NCBI RefSeq assembly: GCF_003436275.1
Contig: NZ_QSOP01000010.1
Span: forward strand, 15,957 to 76,929
Length of the DNA stretch: 60,973 nucleotides
Direction: 5' to 3'
Source: Collinsella sp. TM09-10AT
GTDB taxonomy: Bacteria; Actinomycetota; Coriobacteriia; Coriobacteriales; Coriobacteriaceae
Shown: positions 23,174 to 34,439 of the stretch, in pieces
How positions within the stretch are numbered: the first letter of the stretch is position 1
Layout of the letters: every line of letters starts with the position of its first letter
Position numbers and translations under genes: made by a program
The notes under the pieces: model-generated
Told to the model about the DNA's origin: nothing
Database searches by the model: none
What the model saw: only the letters and a program-made list of their open reading frames with translations

Positions 23174-24661
23174 ATGGAAAATGAGACGAGGGGCCAAGAG
23201 GACGCGGCCCAAGATGCAGCGGCGTGCGCCGAGGCCTTGGAGAGCCTAGACCGGTTTTCGCTGGACGAAGTTGCGTTTGACGAGACAATCGTCGACATGC
23301 AGGACGCGGCGGGCGATGGCATACCGGATACGGGCGACGACGTCGAGGATGCTCGCGATGAAGCCGATGTCGAAAAAGGCGATGACGAGGGCAATGGCCA
23401 ACCGGAACCCAACGCGGGAGATGAGACCTCCCTGCTTGGCGACTTGCCCGTCGACGAATCGCTCACCCGCGAGCTCCCCGGCTTGGGCTCTGCGCCAGTC
23501 GTCGACGAGACCATCGCCATGGGAGATATTCCCCTGCCGTCCGCTCCCTCGGCACACGAAGCCGAGGTTCGTCATCGTAAGATGTCGCCCAAGCGCCGCA
23601 ATCTGATGGTCGCCGGTGTCGTGGCCGTCGCGCTCGTCGCCGGCGGCGCGGGCTATGCGGCTTGGAACGGATACCAGCAAGAGCAGGCCGCCGTAGTTGC
23701 CGCAAACGCCCATACCATGATGTCGGTGCAAATTGGCGTACATGCCGCGGGACTCGACTGCTCCACCGGCTCAAAGATCCCCGTGCAGGTGAGTGGCCAG
23801 GACTCCGACGGCTCTTCTGTGAGCGAAACGCTCTACGTTGACGAGCACGGCCGCGGCATCAAACTGCTGCCCGGCGATTACACGCTCTCCATCGCTGCCT
23901 CCCCCATCGCGGCCGACGGCACCATCTATACCGTCCCGACCACCAAGACGCAGGTCACCGTTAAGAGCGATGGACAGGATTTAAGTGCCCAGGCTGCCTT
24001 TAAACTCAAGGTGCCTTCGGCCGACACGGTAACCAACGACCAGATCGACGCCGCCGCCAAGTATGCCGAGGAAGGCGGCGCGAGCTCCGCCGCCACCGCC
24101 AAGGTGCTCCAGCAGGCGGCAACCGCGCGGCGCGACGCCGCCGTCAATGCCGTGAGCGCGCAAAAGGCACAGGCAGCCCGTGATGCCGACGCCCGTCACA
24201 AGGCAACCGACCTCTACCAGCTCGATATCCCCGTCGAATGGTACGGCAAGGTCGAGACTTGGCAAAATGGCAGCACGCTATGCATCTATCTTGCCGGCGA
24301 CAGCGATACGCCGATTGTGACGCTCGTCGCGGTGCGCGAGGGCGAGAGCTTTACGCCCGATGAGGGCGATACGGTTTTGGGTGCGGCCAATCTAGGCAAC
24401 GGTTATACCGTCTACGCCAGCGGCCCCGTCTATCCGTACGTGGTGCCCCAGACCATCAACGGGCGCACGCAGAACCCCGTGTCGACCTATCCCATGGACA
24501 CAGCCATTGAGCTTGTCGAGCTTACGACCGGCAACCGCTACACCTACAGCCAGATCAAGAGCGTGCTGGTCGGCAAAGACGGCAAGGCCGACGCTGCCAC
24601 CAAGCTCGAATGCGACTACATCGCCCAGATTCTGCTGCCGAGCATCAAGGCCCAGGACTAG
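23174..24661 (+). CDS. Single-pass membrane protein with acidic N-terminus
   Basis: A 495-residue protein. Residues 1-135 are an acidic, probably disordered cytoplasmic segment (many Asp/Glu). RHRKMSPKRRN is the stop-transfer-like basic stretch before one membrane helix (LMVAGVVAVALVAGGAGYAA, about 145-165). The exterior part starts with a coiled segment and a beta-rich region (IPVQVSGQDSDGSSVSETLY). An Ala-rich stretch (about 290-335) precedes a C-terminal domain (TDLYQLDIPVEWYGKVETW) resembling a repeated exported domain of Coriobacteriia. No enzyme motif. GGGGG before the ATG is the likely ribosome-binding site. Function unknown; a surface sensor or wall-associated protein is possible. Confidence 0.65.
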   Translation: MENETRGQEDAAQDAAACAEALESLDRFSLDEVAFDETIVDMQDAAGDGIPDTGDDVEDARDEADVEKGDDEGNGQPEPNAGDETSLLGDLPVDESLTRELPGLGSAPVVDETIAMGDIPLPSAPSAHEAEVRHRKMSPKRRNLMVAGVVAVALVAGGAGYAAWNGYQQEQAAVVAANAHTMMSVQIGVHAAGLDCSTGSKIPVQVSGQDSDGSSVSETLYVDEHGRGIKLLPGDYTLSIAASPIAADGTIYTVPTTKTQVTVKSDGQDLSAQAAFKLKVPSADTVTNDQIDAAAKYAEEGGASSAATAKVLQQAATARRDAAVNAVSAQKAQAARDADARHKATDLYQLDIPVEWYGKVETWQNGSTLCIYLAGDSDTPIVTLVAVREGESFTPDEGDTVLGAANLGNGYTVYASGPVYPYVVPQTINGRTQNPVSTYPMDTAIELVELTTGNRYTYSQIKSVLVGKDGKADAATKLECDYIAQILLPSIKAQD

Positions 24662-24696
24662 CCGGGCGCATCATGGTACTCCCCAACCGTGATGAA

Positions 24697-24718
24697 GGGG
24701 CCAGGAGGTCCTGGCCCC
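24697..24718. terminator. 9-bp hairpin between convergent genes
   Basis: GGGGCCAGG and CCTGGCCCC pair around AGGT between the membrane-anchored protein and the convergent ATPase. It has no T-run, so it is a weak or factor-assisted terminator. Confidence 0.45.
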
Positions 24719-24734
24719 ACAGATCCGTAGATGA

Positions 24735-26087
24735 TTAGGCAAGGAGCCACTTCCATGCGGGCACAGCGTGTACCACACCGTGTTCACATGGAATATCGGC
24801 CTGTTCATCCATAGTAACGATTACCGACTCGCCAAGATCAAACTGGGCCATCGAGGCATCGAGGGCTGCAATTTCGCGTTCGCGCGTTTTCTCGCTTGCC
24901 ATATCCACACTCACCTGAGTCAGGCTATAAGCCTGCATGAGAAGTGCATCCCCAGCCACAAAGTCAACCTCATGGCTTTTATTCTTCTCCTTGACCAGTA
25001 GGCGGCAGACCGAACCGACCCGCACCGCAGGAGTCCTTCTTCTGAGCGCATTGAACACCGCAGTCTCGAGCCTCTGGCCCTGGTCCAATGCCGATGCGGG
25101 AGAGAATGCTCCAAACATCGCAGGATCGACAGCGTAGACTTTAGACGCAGACCGCGTATTATTTGCAAGTGAACGCGTAAACTCCGGCACAGAAAACAGC
25201 AGGTAGGCGTCCTCGTAATACTCAAGTAAGTCGCTGAGCGAATTACGACTGACGGGTATCTGCCTGCTCTTGAACTCGTTGTACACCTTGTTCACCGACA
25301 GCTCTCGTCCCGAAGATGCCATACACCGCGTCAGAAACAGTGAGGCCAAACGAGGGCTCTTGACGTCGTAACGCTCCACAACGTCCATAGCGACCGTTCG
25401 CGACGCATATTCCTGTAGCAGCTGAATCGCGTCTGCGGGCGTCTGCTCAAGTGTCGCGATGAATCCCCCTCGCTCGAGATATCCGACCAGATGGTGTCGG
25501 AGCAACGCTGCAGCGCTTGAGGAGAAGGGCGCGTTCGACTCAGGAACGCTCCCCGTCTTATATCGGACGTATTCCGAAAAACTCAACGGAAAAAGCTCTC
25601 GCACAAGAGAACGGCCCCTGAACTCGCTCTTAAGTTCTGAGGACAGCATCTTAGAAGAAGATCCCGTCACGTAAACGGTCGCCTTCTCCGTATCGACCAC
25701 GCGTCGCAGAAACGCACCCCATTCGGGTATTTCCTGGATCTCGTCAAAGAAAAGGTAGGCGCCCTCGCCTCGAGCAGCAGGATATAGTGCATAGAATGTA
25801 TCGAGCACGTCCGCTAGTAGCGATGGCTCATACGGACGCAAGCGCTCATCCTCAAAATTGAAATATAGCATCCGGTCAAGCTCGACGCCTTGGCCCTGAA
25901 GCCGCCGCATCTCCTGATACAGGCGATACGTCTTTCCACAACGACGGGCGCCCACAATCACATATACGATGTTGTCGCGCTTTGGCTCCTGCGGGTTGCC
26001 CAGATCAAGGTCGCGCTCAAAGACCTGCGGAATCCCCTGTTGCTCAAAGTCCTTTATTTTTTGAGCCACCAAGTCGTTGAATGCCAT
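24735..26087 (-). CDS. AAA-type ATPase with DUF4143-like C-terminus
   Basis: A 450-residue ATPase of the archaeal/bacterial AAA_14-DUF4143 type. Walker A is GARRCGKT (46-53), Walker B is LFFDEIQE with Asp115-Glu116, and a sensor segment VYVTGSSSKML and an Arg-rich SEFRGRSLVREL follow. The C-terminal half (about 220-450) matches the DUF4143 layout, with a nuclease-like HEVDFVAGDALL near residue 375. Such proteins are widespread in gut anaerobes, often laterally acquired, and their role is unknown. Codon use looks less GC-biased than its neighbours. The ATG is immediately downstream of a perfect 26-bp inverted repeat. Confidence 0.82.
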   Translation of the reverse strand: MAFNDLVAQKIKDFEQQGIPQVFERDLDLGNPQEPKRDNIVYVIVGARRCGKTYRLYQEMRRLQGQGVELDRMLYFNFEDERLRPYEPSLLADVLDTFYALYPAARGEGAYLFFDEIQEIPEWGAFLRRVVDTEKATVYVTGSSSKMLSSELKSEFRGRSLVRELFPLSFSEYVRYKTGSVPESNAPFSSSAAALLRHHLVGYLERGGFIATLEQTPADAIQLLQEYASRTVAMDVVERYDVKSPRLASLFLTRCMASSGRELSVNKVYNEFKSRQIPVSRNSLSDLLEYYEDAYLLFSVPEFTRSLANNTRSASKVYAVDPAMFGAFSPASALDQGQRLETAVFNALRRRTPAVRVGSVCRLLVKEKNKSHEVDFVAGDALLMQAYSLTQVSVDMASEKTREREIAALDASMAQFDLGESVIVTMDEQADIPCEHGVVHAVPAWKWLLA

Positions 26088-26094
26088 AATTCTC

Positions 26095-26156
26095 CAATCT
26101 TGCTCTCCTGCTAATCAAGATTATAACGATTCTTGATTAGCAGGAGAGCAAGATTG
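26095..26156. promoter_or_regulatory. 26-bp perfect inverted repeat with -10 in the loop
   Basis: 26095-26120 and 26131-26156 are exact inverted complements. Read on the minus strand, the 10-nt loop contributes TATAAT, a consensus -10, just upstream of the ATPase ATG. TAATCAAGA occurs in each arm and again as its complement near 26163. It could be an operator, or an RNA hairpin sequestering the start. Confidence 0.6.
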
Positions 26157-26295
26157 TGCGTATCTTGATTAATGGATAAGCAAGTTTTCTATTAGTGGCC
26201 CCTCCCGGAGGATATCGAGCGGCCGAGGGGGGCAGGCATGAACGCCTCTAGCCGAAAACAAAGTAGCTAAAAAAGCCCCGTCCCAAATGAGCTAC

Positions 26296-26469
26296 TTAAC
26301 GCCAGGGGTCAGCTTCGAAGAGGGGCTCGCGCTCGGGGCGGCGATCGCTGTAGGGATCGTAGCCGTCATCGTCCTCGTTCTCGGCACGGATGTAGGGGTC
26401 GCGCGGCTTGGGCGCCGGCTTGGACGTGGGCCTGGGCGCCGGCGCGCTTGTCTTGATCTCGTCTTTCAT
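26296..26469 (-). CDS. 57-residue Pro/Asp-rich small protein
   Basis: A short gene with AAGGAG 8 nt before its ATG (an ATG two codons upstream is too close). The product is hydrophilic: a Pro/Lys/Ala-rich start (KTSAPAPRPTSKPAPKPRD) and an acidic Tyr/Asp/Arg end finishing FEADPWR. It has no fold or membrane segment that I recognise. It sits 54 bp after the clpB terminator, on the same strand as clpB. The strong ribosome-binding site and clean stop argue that it is real. Confidence 0.65.
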   Translation of the reverse strand: MKDEIKTSAPAPRPTSKPAPKPRDPYIRAENEDDDGYDPYSDRRPEREPLFEADPWR

Positions 26470-26518
26470 CTGCATAGCTCCTTACATCGCATCCGTTCGG
26501 CATCATCGATTGTCGCAC

Positions 26519-26555
26519 GAAAAAGGGCGGCGGACCCAATGGATCCGCCGCCCTT
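26519..26555 (-). terminator. Intrinsic terminator of clpB
   Basis: Read on the minus strand, AAGGGCGGCGGA and TCCGCCGCCCTT form a 12-bp stem around 9 nt, ending in CCCTTTTTCG. It lies about 45 bp beyond the clpB stop. Confidence 0.9.
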
Positions 26556-26600
26556 GGCGTTTAGAGACGGCTGGTAGATTTTAAGGCATATCCCAAAAAT

Positions 26601-29228
<2,628 letters not shown>

Positions 29229-29317
29229 GGAATCACCTCTCTTGGGGCGGCCGCCCTACGGGGCGGCTTCACGTTGTTCGAGAAGTATTGTTGCCAGCTT
29301 TGCGCGATCTTATACAC

Positions 29318-29344
29318 AAATCTAAGTCTCTATATATAAGATTT
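29318..29344. promoter_or_regulatory. Putative HspR operator upstream of clpB
   Basis: AAATCTAAGTC, 5 bp, then ATATAAGATTT. The identical half-elements with the same spacing occur at 38360-38386 upstream of dnaK. The outer AAATCT and AGATTT are inverted repeats. It differs from the CTTGAGT-N7-ACTCAAG HAIR consensus of other actinobacteria. Confidence 0.65.
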
Positions 29345-29405
29345 TCTGAGTGATTGATGGATAGGGTACTGAGATGTCAGCCCGCCGCTGCCCAGGCGCA
29401 CTACC

Positions 29406-29462
29406 GTCTCGATCTGTAACATCTAGCAGCCATTTTTGATCCTAGATGTTACAGATCGAGAC
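29406..29462. repeat. Perfect 20-bp-stem hairpin
   Basis: 29406-29425 and 29443-29462 are exact inverted complements with a 17-nt loop (GTCTCGATCTGTAACATCTA in the left arm). It lies in the gap between clpB and the minus-strand exported protein, next to the first CCACCACAAAG repeat. Confidence 0.75.
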
Positions 29463-29471
29463 AGACCGAAA

Positions 29472-29506
29472 ACCACCACAAAGAGGACAGGCACCTTTGT
29501 GGTGGT
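29472..29506. repeat. ACCACCACAAAG hairpin repeat, copy 1
   Basis: A 12-bp perfect stem (ACCACCACAAAG / CTTTGTGGTGGT) with loop AGGACAGGCAC. It abuts the 3' end of the exported-protein gene at 29515. Two near-identical copies follow at 30276 and 31143. Confidence 0.85.
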
Positions 29507-29514
29507 CGCGGTCT

Positions 29515-30225
29515 CTACTCCTTCGCCGAACCCGTACTTCCCGATTCGACGATCCAGGGCATCTCATCCTCGAACAGCCATGTACGGGCAGACCCACTAT
29601 CGCGTGCAGTCTGCGGGTCAGGCAAGCAGGTCTGTTCATAGGCATCTTGGATACACTGACCCATAAAATCGTTGAGCTCGGTCTGGTCGCCCTCCATGAC
29701 ATAGGCGACATCGCCGTCCATGATGTAGATGCCCGGACCCTCATTGCCCTCGTAGCCCGGATCGTACGAGACATCACATAACTTTGCGCCGTTTGCAGTG
29801 TCCAGCTCGATGGACGAGTGGCATCCGCCAACCATGTCGTTCGCTTTTGCCCGATAGGACGCATATCCGTACCAACGCTTAAATGTTTTGCCCTTGAGTA
29901 GCTCGGACGCCCTATCGATCAGGCTTGTATCCGTGGTATAGCGCATGGCCCCAAGCTGAATACGCGGATAATTGCTAATACCCAGCACAGCCGGCTGCTC
30001 ATCAAAATCAACGGTAATGGTCTCGGGCTTGTCGTCGCCGGTCAGAAGTTCGACAGATTGAGTCACAGGCTTGACCACCGGCTCCGTCACCGCAGCAGGT
30101 AGAAATGCCATACCGACAGCGCCCGCGCCAACCACAGCGATCGCAAGCGCCAAAACAATCAATCCAATACGGGCAGGACTTCTCACAGCAAAGCACCTCG
30201 CAACGCAAACCTTCGCTACCTGCAC
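29515..30225 (-). CDS. Exported protein with signal anchor, unknown function
   Basis: A 236-residue protein. A basic N-terminus (VARCFAVRSPARIG) leads to one hydrophobic helix (LIVLALAIAVVGAGAVGMAF), after which the protein should be outside. The exterior part has scattered Cys (GGCHSSIE, LCDVSY, GQCIQDAYEQTC) that may form disulfides. I recognise no domain. A second exported protein at 30421 shares the layout (short anchor, GQC near the end) and points the other way, so the two may be diverged paralogues. The 195-bp gap between the two starts contains the second hairpin copy. Confidence 0.6.
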   Translation of the reverse strand: MQVAKVCVARCFAVRSPARIGLIVLALAIAVVGAGAVGMAFLPAAVTEPVVKPVTQSVELLTGDDKPETITVDFDEQPAVLGISNYPRIQLGAMRYTTDTSLIDRASELLKGKTFKRWYGYASYRAKANDMVGGCHSSIELDTANGAKLCDVSYDPGYEGNEGPGIYIMDGDVAYVMEGDQTELNDFMGQCIQDAYEQTCLPDPQTARDSGSARTWLFEDEMPWIVESGSTGSAKE

Positions 30226-30275
30226 TAATGATATCGCCAGCCAGCACTATTACCAAAAGAAGCCGCGCGCTCCTC

Positions 30276-30310
30276 ACCACCACAAAGGGGACAGGCACCT
30301 TTGTGGTGGT
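30276..30310. repeat. ACCACCACAAAGG hairpin repeat, copy 2
   Basis: A 13-bp perfect stem (30276-30288 / 30298-30310) with loop GGACAGGCA, between the divergent exported-protein genes. Confidence 0.85.
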
Positions 30311-30420
30311 TTTCGACGCTAACGGTCGACCATCTCGCGCAATGAGATTAAACTTGAATTGCTCTCTGAACATATCCATTTCTGCCTATCCTCAACAGAT
30401 CTTTGTCTCGAGGAGCGCAT

Positions 30421-31089
30421 ATGAAGCCGCCTCATTCCACCGGTCGCAACGTCATCGCCATTCTCGCCATACCCATCGTGATGCTCTTCCTTATCGTCAT
30501 CACGCCCTTTTCCCTTGGTATCACCTCGCCCTTCGATTTATGCGGAATGGTCGACGCCGGCTCGCGTGCCACCTCGCTCTCCTTTATCTGTCGCGGCGTG
30601 TTTTACGAAGATGGAATTCCCACCGGAAGTTGGCAGTCAAAGTTGCCACTGCTCGGTCAGATCGACGGATGCTCCCCCTATTTCTGCCTTGGACCTCAGA
30701 CGCTAAACTATCTAATCGACGACCAGCCACTCGACTTCATCACCCTCGCCTACGACTACGCACCAAACACCGATGAGCGTCACATGAACCAAGTCCTCGA
30801 CAAGATGCTTGGACAGTGCGGGCTCACCGAGGAGGCCGGTCGAACCATCTATAGCAACCAGAAATTAAAGCGAACAGAACTCCGCCGTGTCGGAAAAATC
30901 AAAGGGCGAAACGGGGCCGCCTACTGGGATGCCTGGGCAACACGCGACAAGGGCGAATTCGGACACAGCACCTATATGGTCACTGTCTACACCAAAGACG
31001 GAATTAAGGACAATGTTGACGATTTCGCGTCATCCAAACTCGGCATCCCCAAAACAACCAAACCCGCCAGCCCAGATGAAATTCTGTAG
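30421..31089 (+). CDS. Exported protein with signal anchor, unknown function
   Basis: A 222-residue protein starting at ATG 30421 after GAGGAGC. Residues 11-33 (VIAILAIPIVMLFLIVITPF) are a single membrane anchor. The rest is predicted extracytoplasmic, with Cys residues in FDLCGMVDAG, SFICRGVF, GCSPYFCLG and GQCGLTEEAG. Around residues 125-190 the pattern QVLDKMLGQC...NGAAYWDAWATRDKG...TYMVTVYTKDG recalls the companion gene at 29515. No known family. Hairpin repeats lie on both sides, so the pair may have moved as a unit, although this is speculative. Confidence 0.6.
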   Translation: MKPPHSTGRNVIAILAIPIVMLFLIVITPFSLGITSPFDLCGMVDAGSRATSLSFICRGVFYEDGIPTGSWQSKLPLLGQIDGCSPYFCLGPQTLNYLIDDQPLDFITLAYDYAPNTDERHMNQVLDKMLGQCGLTEEAGRTIYSNQKLKRTELRRVGKIKGRNGAAYWDAWATRDKGEFGHSTYMVTVYTKDGIKDNVDDFASSKLGIPKTTKPASPDEIL

Positions 31090-31142
31090 AGCCGCCCATT
31101 AACATGCCGCTCAACGATCACAACAGCATCGAGCTCGTCCCC

Positions 31143-31177
31143 ACCACCACAAAGGTGCCTGCCCCCTTTGTGGTGGT
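31143..31177. repeat. ACCACCACAAAGG hairpin repeat, copy 3
   Basis: A 13-bp stem (31143-31155 / 31165-31177) with loop TGCCTGCCC, followed by TTTT, so it can also terminate the gene ending at 31089. Confidence 0.85.
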
Positions 31178-31272
31178 TTTCAACAAAAAGAAGCCGCCCC
31201 GATAACAGAGGCGGCATCAAGCAAGTCTATTTATTAGCGTCCCTCAAGACCCAACGAGAACGCAGAAATGTA

Positions 31273-31346
31273 GCCCGGGGCTTACCCTTTCCCGAACGCG
31301 GCCCTCGCGAAGCGCGTGAGCGGGCGGGAAAGGGTAAGCCCCGGGC
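31273..31346. repeat. Perfect 22-bp-stem hairpin downstream of hydratase
   Basis: 31273-31294 and 31325-31346 are exact inverted complements, with a smaller GC stem inside the 30-nt loop. It begins 15 bp past the hydratase stop and is a plausible terminator, but has no T-run. Confidence 0.8.
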
Positions 31347-31361
31347 GGACAATTAAGTGCG

Positions 31362-33662
31362 CTACTCGGCAGCGGCCTTGAACTTGTTGTAGTTGATCAG
31401 GCAGCCGGCCTTGACGATGGCACGCTCCTCTGCCGTCATATCGGCAATGTAGAGCTCAATCTGCTCGACCGCACCATCGGCGCGCACCACGTAGGCGGCG
31501 ATGTCCTTCAGGTCGCCATCGAGCGCGGCACGGATACCCGGCACAAAGACGTAATCGCCCACCTCAAAGTTGGGCTCGGCCTCCATCTGGAAGGGCACCA
31601 TGCCCCAGTTCATCACGTTGGAGCGATAGCGCTTGGTGGCGTACTCGTGGACGATGTTGGCCAGGCCGCCAATTACGCGCTGGCAGCTCGCGGCCTGCTC
31701 GCGGGCGCTGCCGTCGCCAGGCTTCTTGGCGTAAATCATGGAACCGAACTCGGTCGCCTTGGCATCGGCCGCGACACCCGCGCCGGCCAGCGCCTCAAAC
31801 ACACCGGCAAGCTCGGCATCGAACGCCGCCAGGTCGCCCGCGGACTCGCCGGCAACGCGACGCTTCTCCACAGCGTCGACCTCCTTGGAGCGACCCACGT
31901 AGGCCGGGTCGCGGCGGCTCAGCGTAAACTCAGCCAGGCCCAGCGGGTTGGAGCGGAAGGAGCTCGTCTCGCCCGAGGGAATGAGCTCGTCGGTCGTGGT
32001 GACCGGGTCCATGATCTTGGAGCAAACCTTGAGCAGGATGTCGTCGCCGAGCGGCTCCATCGCGGGCCACGGCTTGATGTTGGGGCCTTCGACCAGCTCG
32101 TCGGCAGGCTCCGCCTTGCCAAAGCCCCAGTACACGCGCTTCTTGTACGGCGCGTCGTCAAAGGTGTACTCGCAGGCCTCGTCCCAAGTGTCCTCGGGCA
32201 GGTCGGTCGCCGGCGTCAGGACGCCGCCGTTGGCAGCCGTTGCCGCAATGGAGCGGGCGTCCATCAGGGCCACGGCGCTCAGCTGGCCATTACCCGGCTT
32301 GGAACCCTCGCGGTTGGGGAAGTTGCGCGTGGTGTGACGGATCGAAAGGCCGTTGTTGGCGGGCGTGTCGCCGGCGCCGAAGCACGGGCCGCAGAATGCC
32401 GTGCGCACGATTGCGCCGGCCTCCATGAGGTCGTAGATGTAGCCGCGGCGTGTAAGTTCGAGCGCCACGGGCTGGCTCGTGGGATAGACCGACAGCGAGA
32501 ACTCGCCGCAGCCGGTATTGGCGCCCTTGAGCACGCGGGCAGCCTGGACCACGGAGTCATAGTTGCCGCCCGAGCAGCCGGCGATAACGCCCTGCTGCAC
32601 GTGCAGCTTGCCGTCGACGATCTTGTCGAGCAGGCTAAAGTGCGTCTTGCCCTCGCCGATCTTGGCGGCCTCGAGCTCCACCTCGTGCAGGATGTCCTCG
32701 AGGTTCTCGTTGAGCTCGTCGATCTCAAAGCCGTTGGAAGGATGGAACGGCAGTGCGATCATGGGCTTGATGCTCGACAGGTCGACCTCGACGCAACCGT
32801 CGTAGTAGGCGACATCGGCGGGCTTGAGCTCGCGATAGTCGTCGCCGCGGCCGTGCATGGTCAAAAACGCGTGCGTGTCCTCGTCGGTGGCCCAGATGCT
32901 CGACAGGCAGGTGGTCTCGGTGGTCATGACGTCAACGCCGTTGCGGTAGTCGGTCGTCATGCTCGCGATGCCCGGGCCCACAAACTCCATGACATTGTTC
33001 TTGACGTAGCCCTTGGCAAAGACGGCGCGAATGATGGCGAGCGCCACGTCGTGCGGGCCGACGCCGGGGCGCGGGGCGCCCGTGAGGTAGATGGCCACGA
33101 CGCCGGGATAGGCGACATCGTAGGTGTCGCGCAGCAGCTGCTTTGCCAACTCGCCGCCGCCCTCGCCCACGGCTATGGTACCCAGGGCACCATAGCGGGT
33201 GTGCGAGTCGGAACCCAGGATCATCTTGCCGCAACCGGCGAAGTTCTCGCGCATAAAGGAGTGGATGACGGCGATGTGCGGCGGAACGAAGATGCCGCCG
33301 TACTTCTTGGCTGCGGAAAGGCCAAAGACGTGGTCGTCCTCATTGATGGTGCCGCCCACGGCGCACAGCGAGTTATGGCAGTTGGTGAGCACGTAAGGCA
33401 GCGGGAACTGCTCCATGCCCGAAGCGCGCGCCGTCTGGATGATGCCGACAAAGGTGATGTCGTGGCTCGCCATGGCATCGAAGCGAATCTTGAGTGCCTC
33501 GGGGTCGCCCGACGTATTGTGTGCCTGGAGGATCGAATACGCGATGGTGCCGCGCTTGGCATCCTCGGGTGTCTGCGTAATACCGCGCTCGGCAGCCTCG
33601 GCCGCAGGCACAACCTCGCTGCCGCCGCGCAGGTAGATGCCGTCCTCGTACAGCTTGACCAT
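31362..33662 (-). CDS. Aconitase-family hydratase
   Basis: A 766-residue iron-sulfur dehydratase of the aconitase superfamily. Cluster ligands are the Cys in [11 protein letters not shown] and the pair in [11 protein letters not shown], and other blocks are [20 protein letters not shown] and [10 protein letters not shown]. The C-terminal swivel domain ends with [20 protein letters not shown]. It is shorter than AcnA and looks like the uncharacterised YbhJ-type hydratases, so citrate to isocitrate activity is likely but not certain. The start [14 protein letters not shown] at 33662 follows GGGAGA and matches family N-termini; a longer frame upstream lacks a site. No citrate synthase or isocitrate dehydrogenase is in the window. 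Confidence 0.85.
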   Translation of the reverse strand: MVKLYEDGIYLRGGSEVVPAAEAAERGITQTPEDAKRGTIAYSILQAHNTSGDPEALKIRFDAMASHDITFVGIIQTARASGMEQFPLPYVLTNCHNSLCAVGGTINEDDHVFGLSAAKKYGGIFVPPHIAVIHSFMRENFAGCGKMILGSDSHTRYGALGTIAVGEGGGELAKQLLRDTYDVAYPGVVAIYLTGAPRPGVGPHDVALAIIRAVFAKGYVKNNVMEFVGPGIASMTTDYRNGVDVMTTETTCLSSIWATDEDTHAFLTMHGRGDDYRELKPADVAYYDGCVEVDLSSIKPMIALPFHPSNGFEIDELNENLEDILHEVELEAAKIGEGKTHFSLLDKIVDGKLHVQQGVIAGCSGGNYDSVVQAARVLKGANTGCGEFSLSVYPTSQPVALELTRRGYIYDLMEAGAIVRTAFCGPCFGAGDTPANNGLSIRHTTRNFPNREGSKPGNGQLSAVALMDARSIAATAANGGVLTPATDLPEDTWDEACEYTFDDAPYKKRVYWGFGKAEPADELVEGPNIKPWPAMEPLGDDILLKVCSKIMDPVTTTDELIPSGETSSFRSNPLGLAEFTLSRRDPAYVGRSKEVDAVEKRRVAGESAGDLAAFDAELAGVFEALAGAGVAADAKATEFGSMIYAKKPGDGSAREQAASCQRVIGGLANIVHEYATKRYRSNVMNWGMVPFQMEAEPNFEVGDYVFVPGIRAALDGDLKDIAAYVVRADGAVEQIELYIADMTAEERAIVKAGCLINYNKFKAAAE

Positions 33663-33804
33663 ACTGTCTCCCACTCTGCCCAAAAGATTTGGGCGCATAG
33701 CATACATTCGTTCAATATCGTGCCATAGAACGGTTGCGAGTGGGTTACGAATCTCTGCGTTCACTTTATCTCAGTAAAGCAGAGGACGAGTTAGGTCCTG
33801 GGGA

Positions 33805-33920
33805 GGCAGACTTAGACGCTCAAATGACGAGAGTGGATAATCTCCCACTTTGAGCCTGCAAACAGGCAAAAAACGGGAGATTATCCACTCTCATTCTGCA
33901 GGTACTCATTTAAGTCTGCC
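33805..33920. repeat. Compound nested hairpin between hspR and hydratase
   Basis: Three nested stems: outer GGCAGACTTA / TAAGTCTGCC (33805-33814 / 33911-33920), middle 18 bp perfect (33829-33846 / 33875-33892) and inner GCCTG / CAGGC (33854-33867). It is composite, like two palindromic repeats inserted one inside the other. It may end the hspR transcript. Confidence 0.75.
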
Positions 33921-33950
33921 CCCAATGAGTGCCCGGCAGCGTCGGCGGAG

Positions 33951-34367
33951 CTATAGGTCGCTACCCGTACCTAGCAGCTTGCGCATGACTTGCTCGGGGT
34001 TGACCGAGCCGTCGCGCGGGGCCAGGGCGGTGATCTTCTTCTGCATCTTGTACTCGTGCAGCTCGTCCTCGAGCTGGCGCACGCGTGCGCGGAGTTTTTC
34101 GTTCTCGCGCTCGCGCTCCTCGGCACGCTCCTTCATATCGAGGATGCGCACCACGCCGGCAAGGTTGATGCCCTCGTCAGTCAGCTGGTTGATGAGCTCC
34201 AGGCGCTCGATATCGGCACGCGAATACAGACGCGTGTTGCCGCCCGAGCGCTGGGGGTTCACCAGGCCCTTGGACTCGTAGACGCGCAGAGTCTGCGGAT
34301 GCATGCCGGTCAACTCGGCCGCCACGCTGATCATGTACAGCGGTTTATTCCTATTGTCCTCGGCCAT
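33951..34367 (-). CDS. hspR: Heat-shock repressor HspR (MerR family)
   Basis: A 138-residue MerR-type repressor. The DNA-binding domain (10-75) contains YMISVAAELTGMHPQTLRVY and ESKGLVNPQRSGGNTRLYS. A coiled-coil segment (ERAEERERENEKLRARVRQL) mediates dimerisation. In actinobacteria HspR, together with DnaK, represses dnaK and clpB. It is the last gene of dnaK-grpE-dnaJ-hspR here, and a shared operator precedes both dnaK and clpB. The gap to dnaJ is 72 bp. Confidence 0.93.
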   Translation of the reverse strand: MAEDNRNKPLYMISVAAELTGMHPQTLRVYESKGLVNPQRSGGNTRLYSRADIERLELINQLTDEGINLAGVVRILDMKERAEERERENEKLRARVRQLEDELHEYKMQKKITALAPRDGSVNPEQVMRKLLGTGSDL

Positions 34368-34439
34368 GCTACCTGACCCCTTTCCGTCTCGTTATCGTCC
34401 ATCATAAGCCCGCGGGCGTGGGCGTGCGCCGCGACCGCC

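Noticed and set aside
31647..33728. A long plus-strand frame opposite the aconitase-family gene
   Set aside because: Repetitive Val/Gly/His/Arg-rich translation without motifs; the hydratase on the minus strand is unambiguous.
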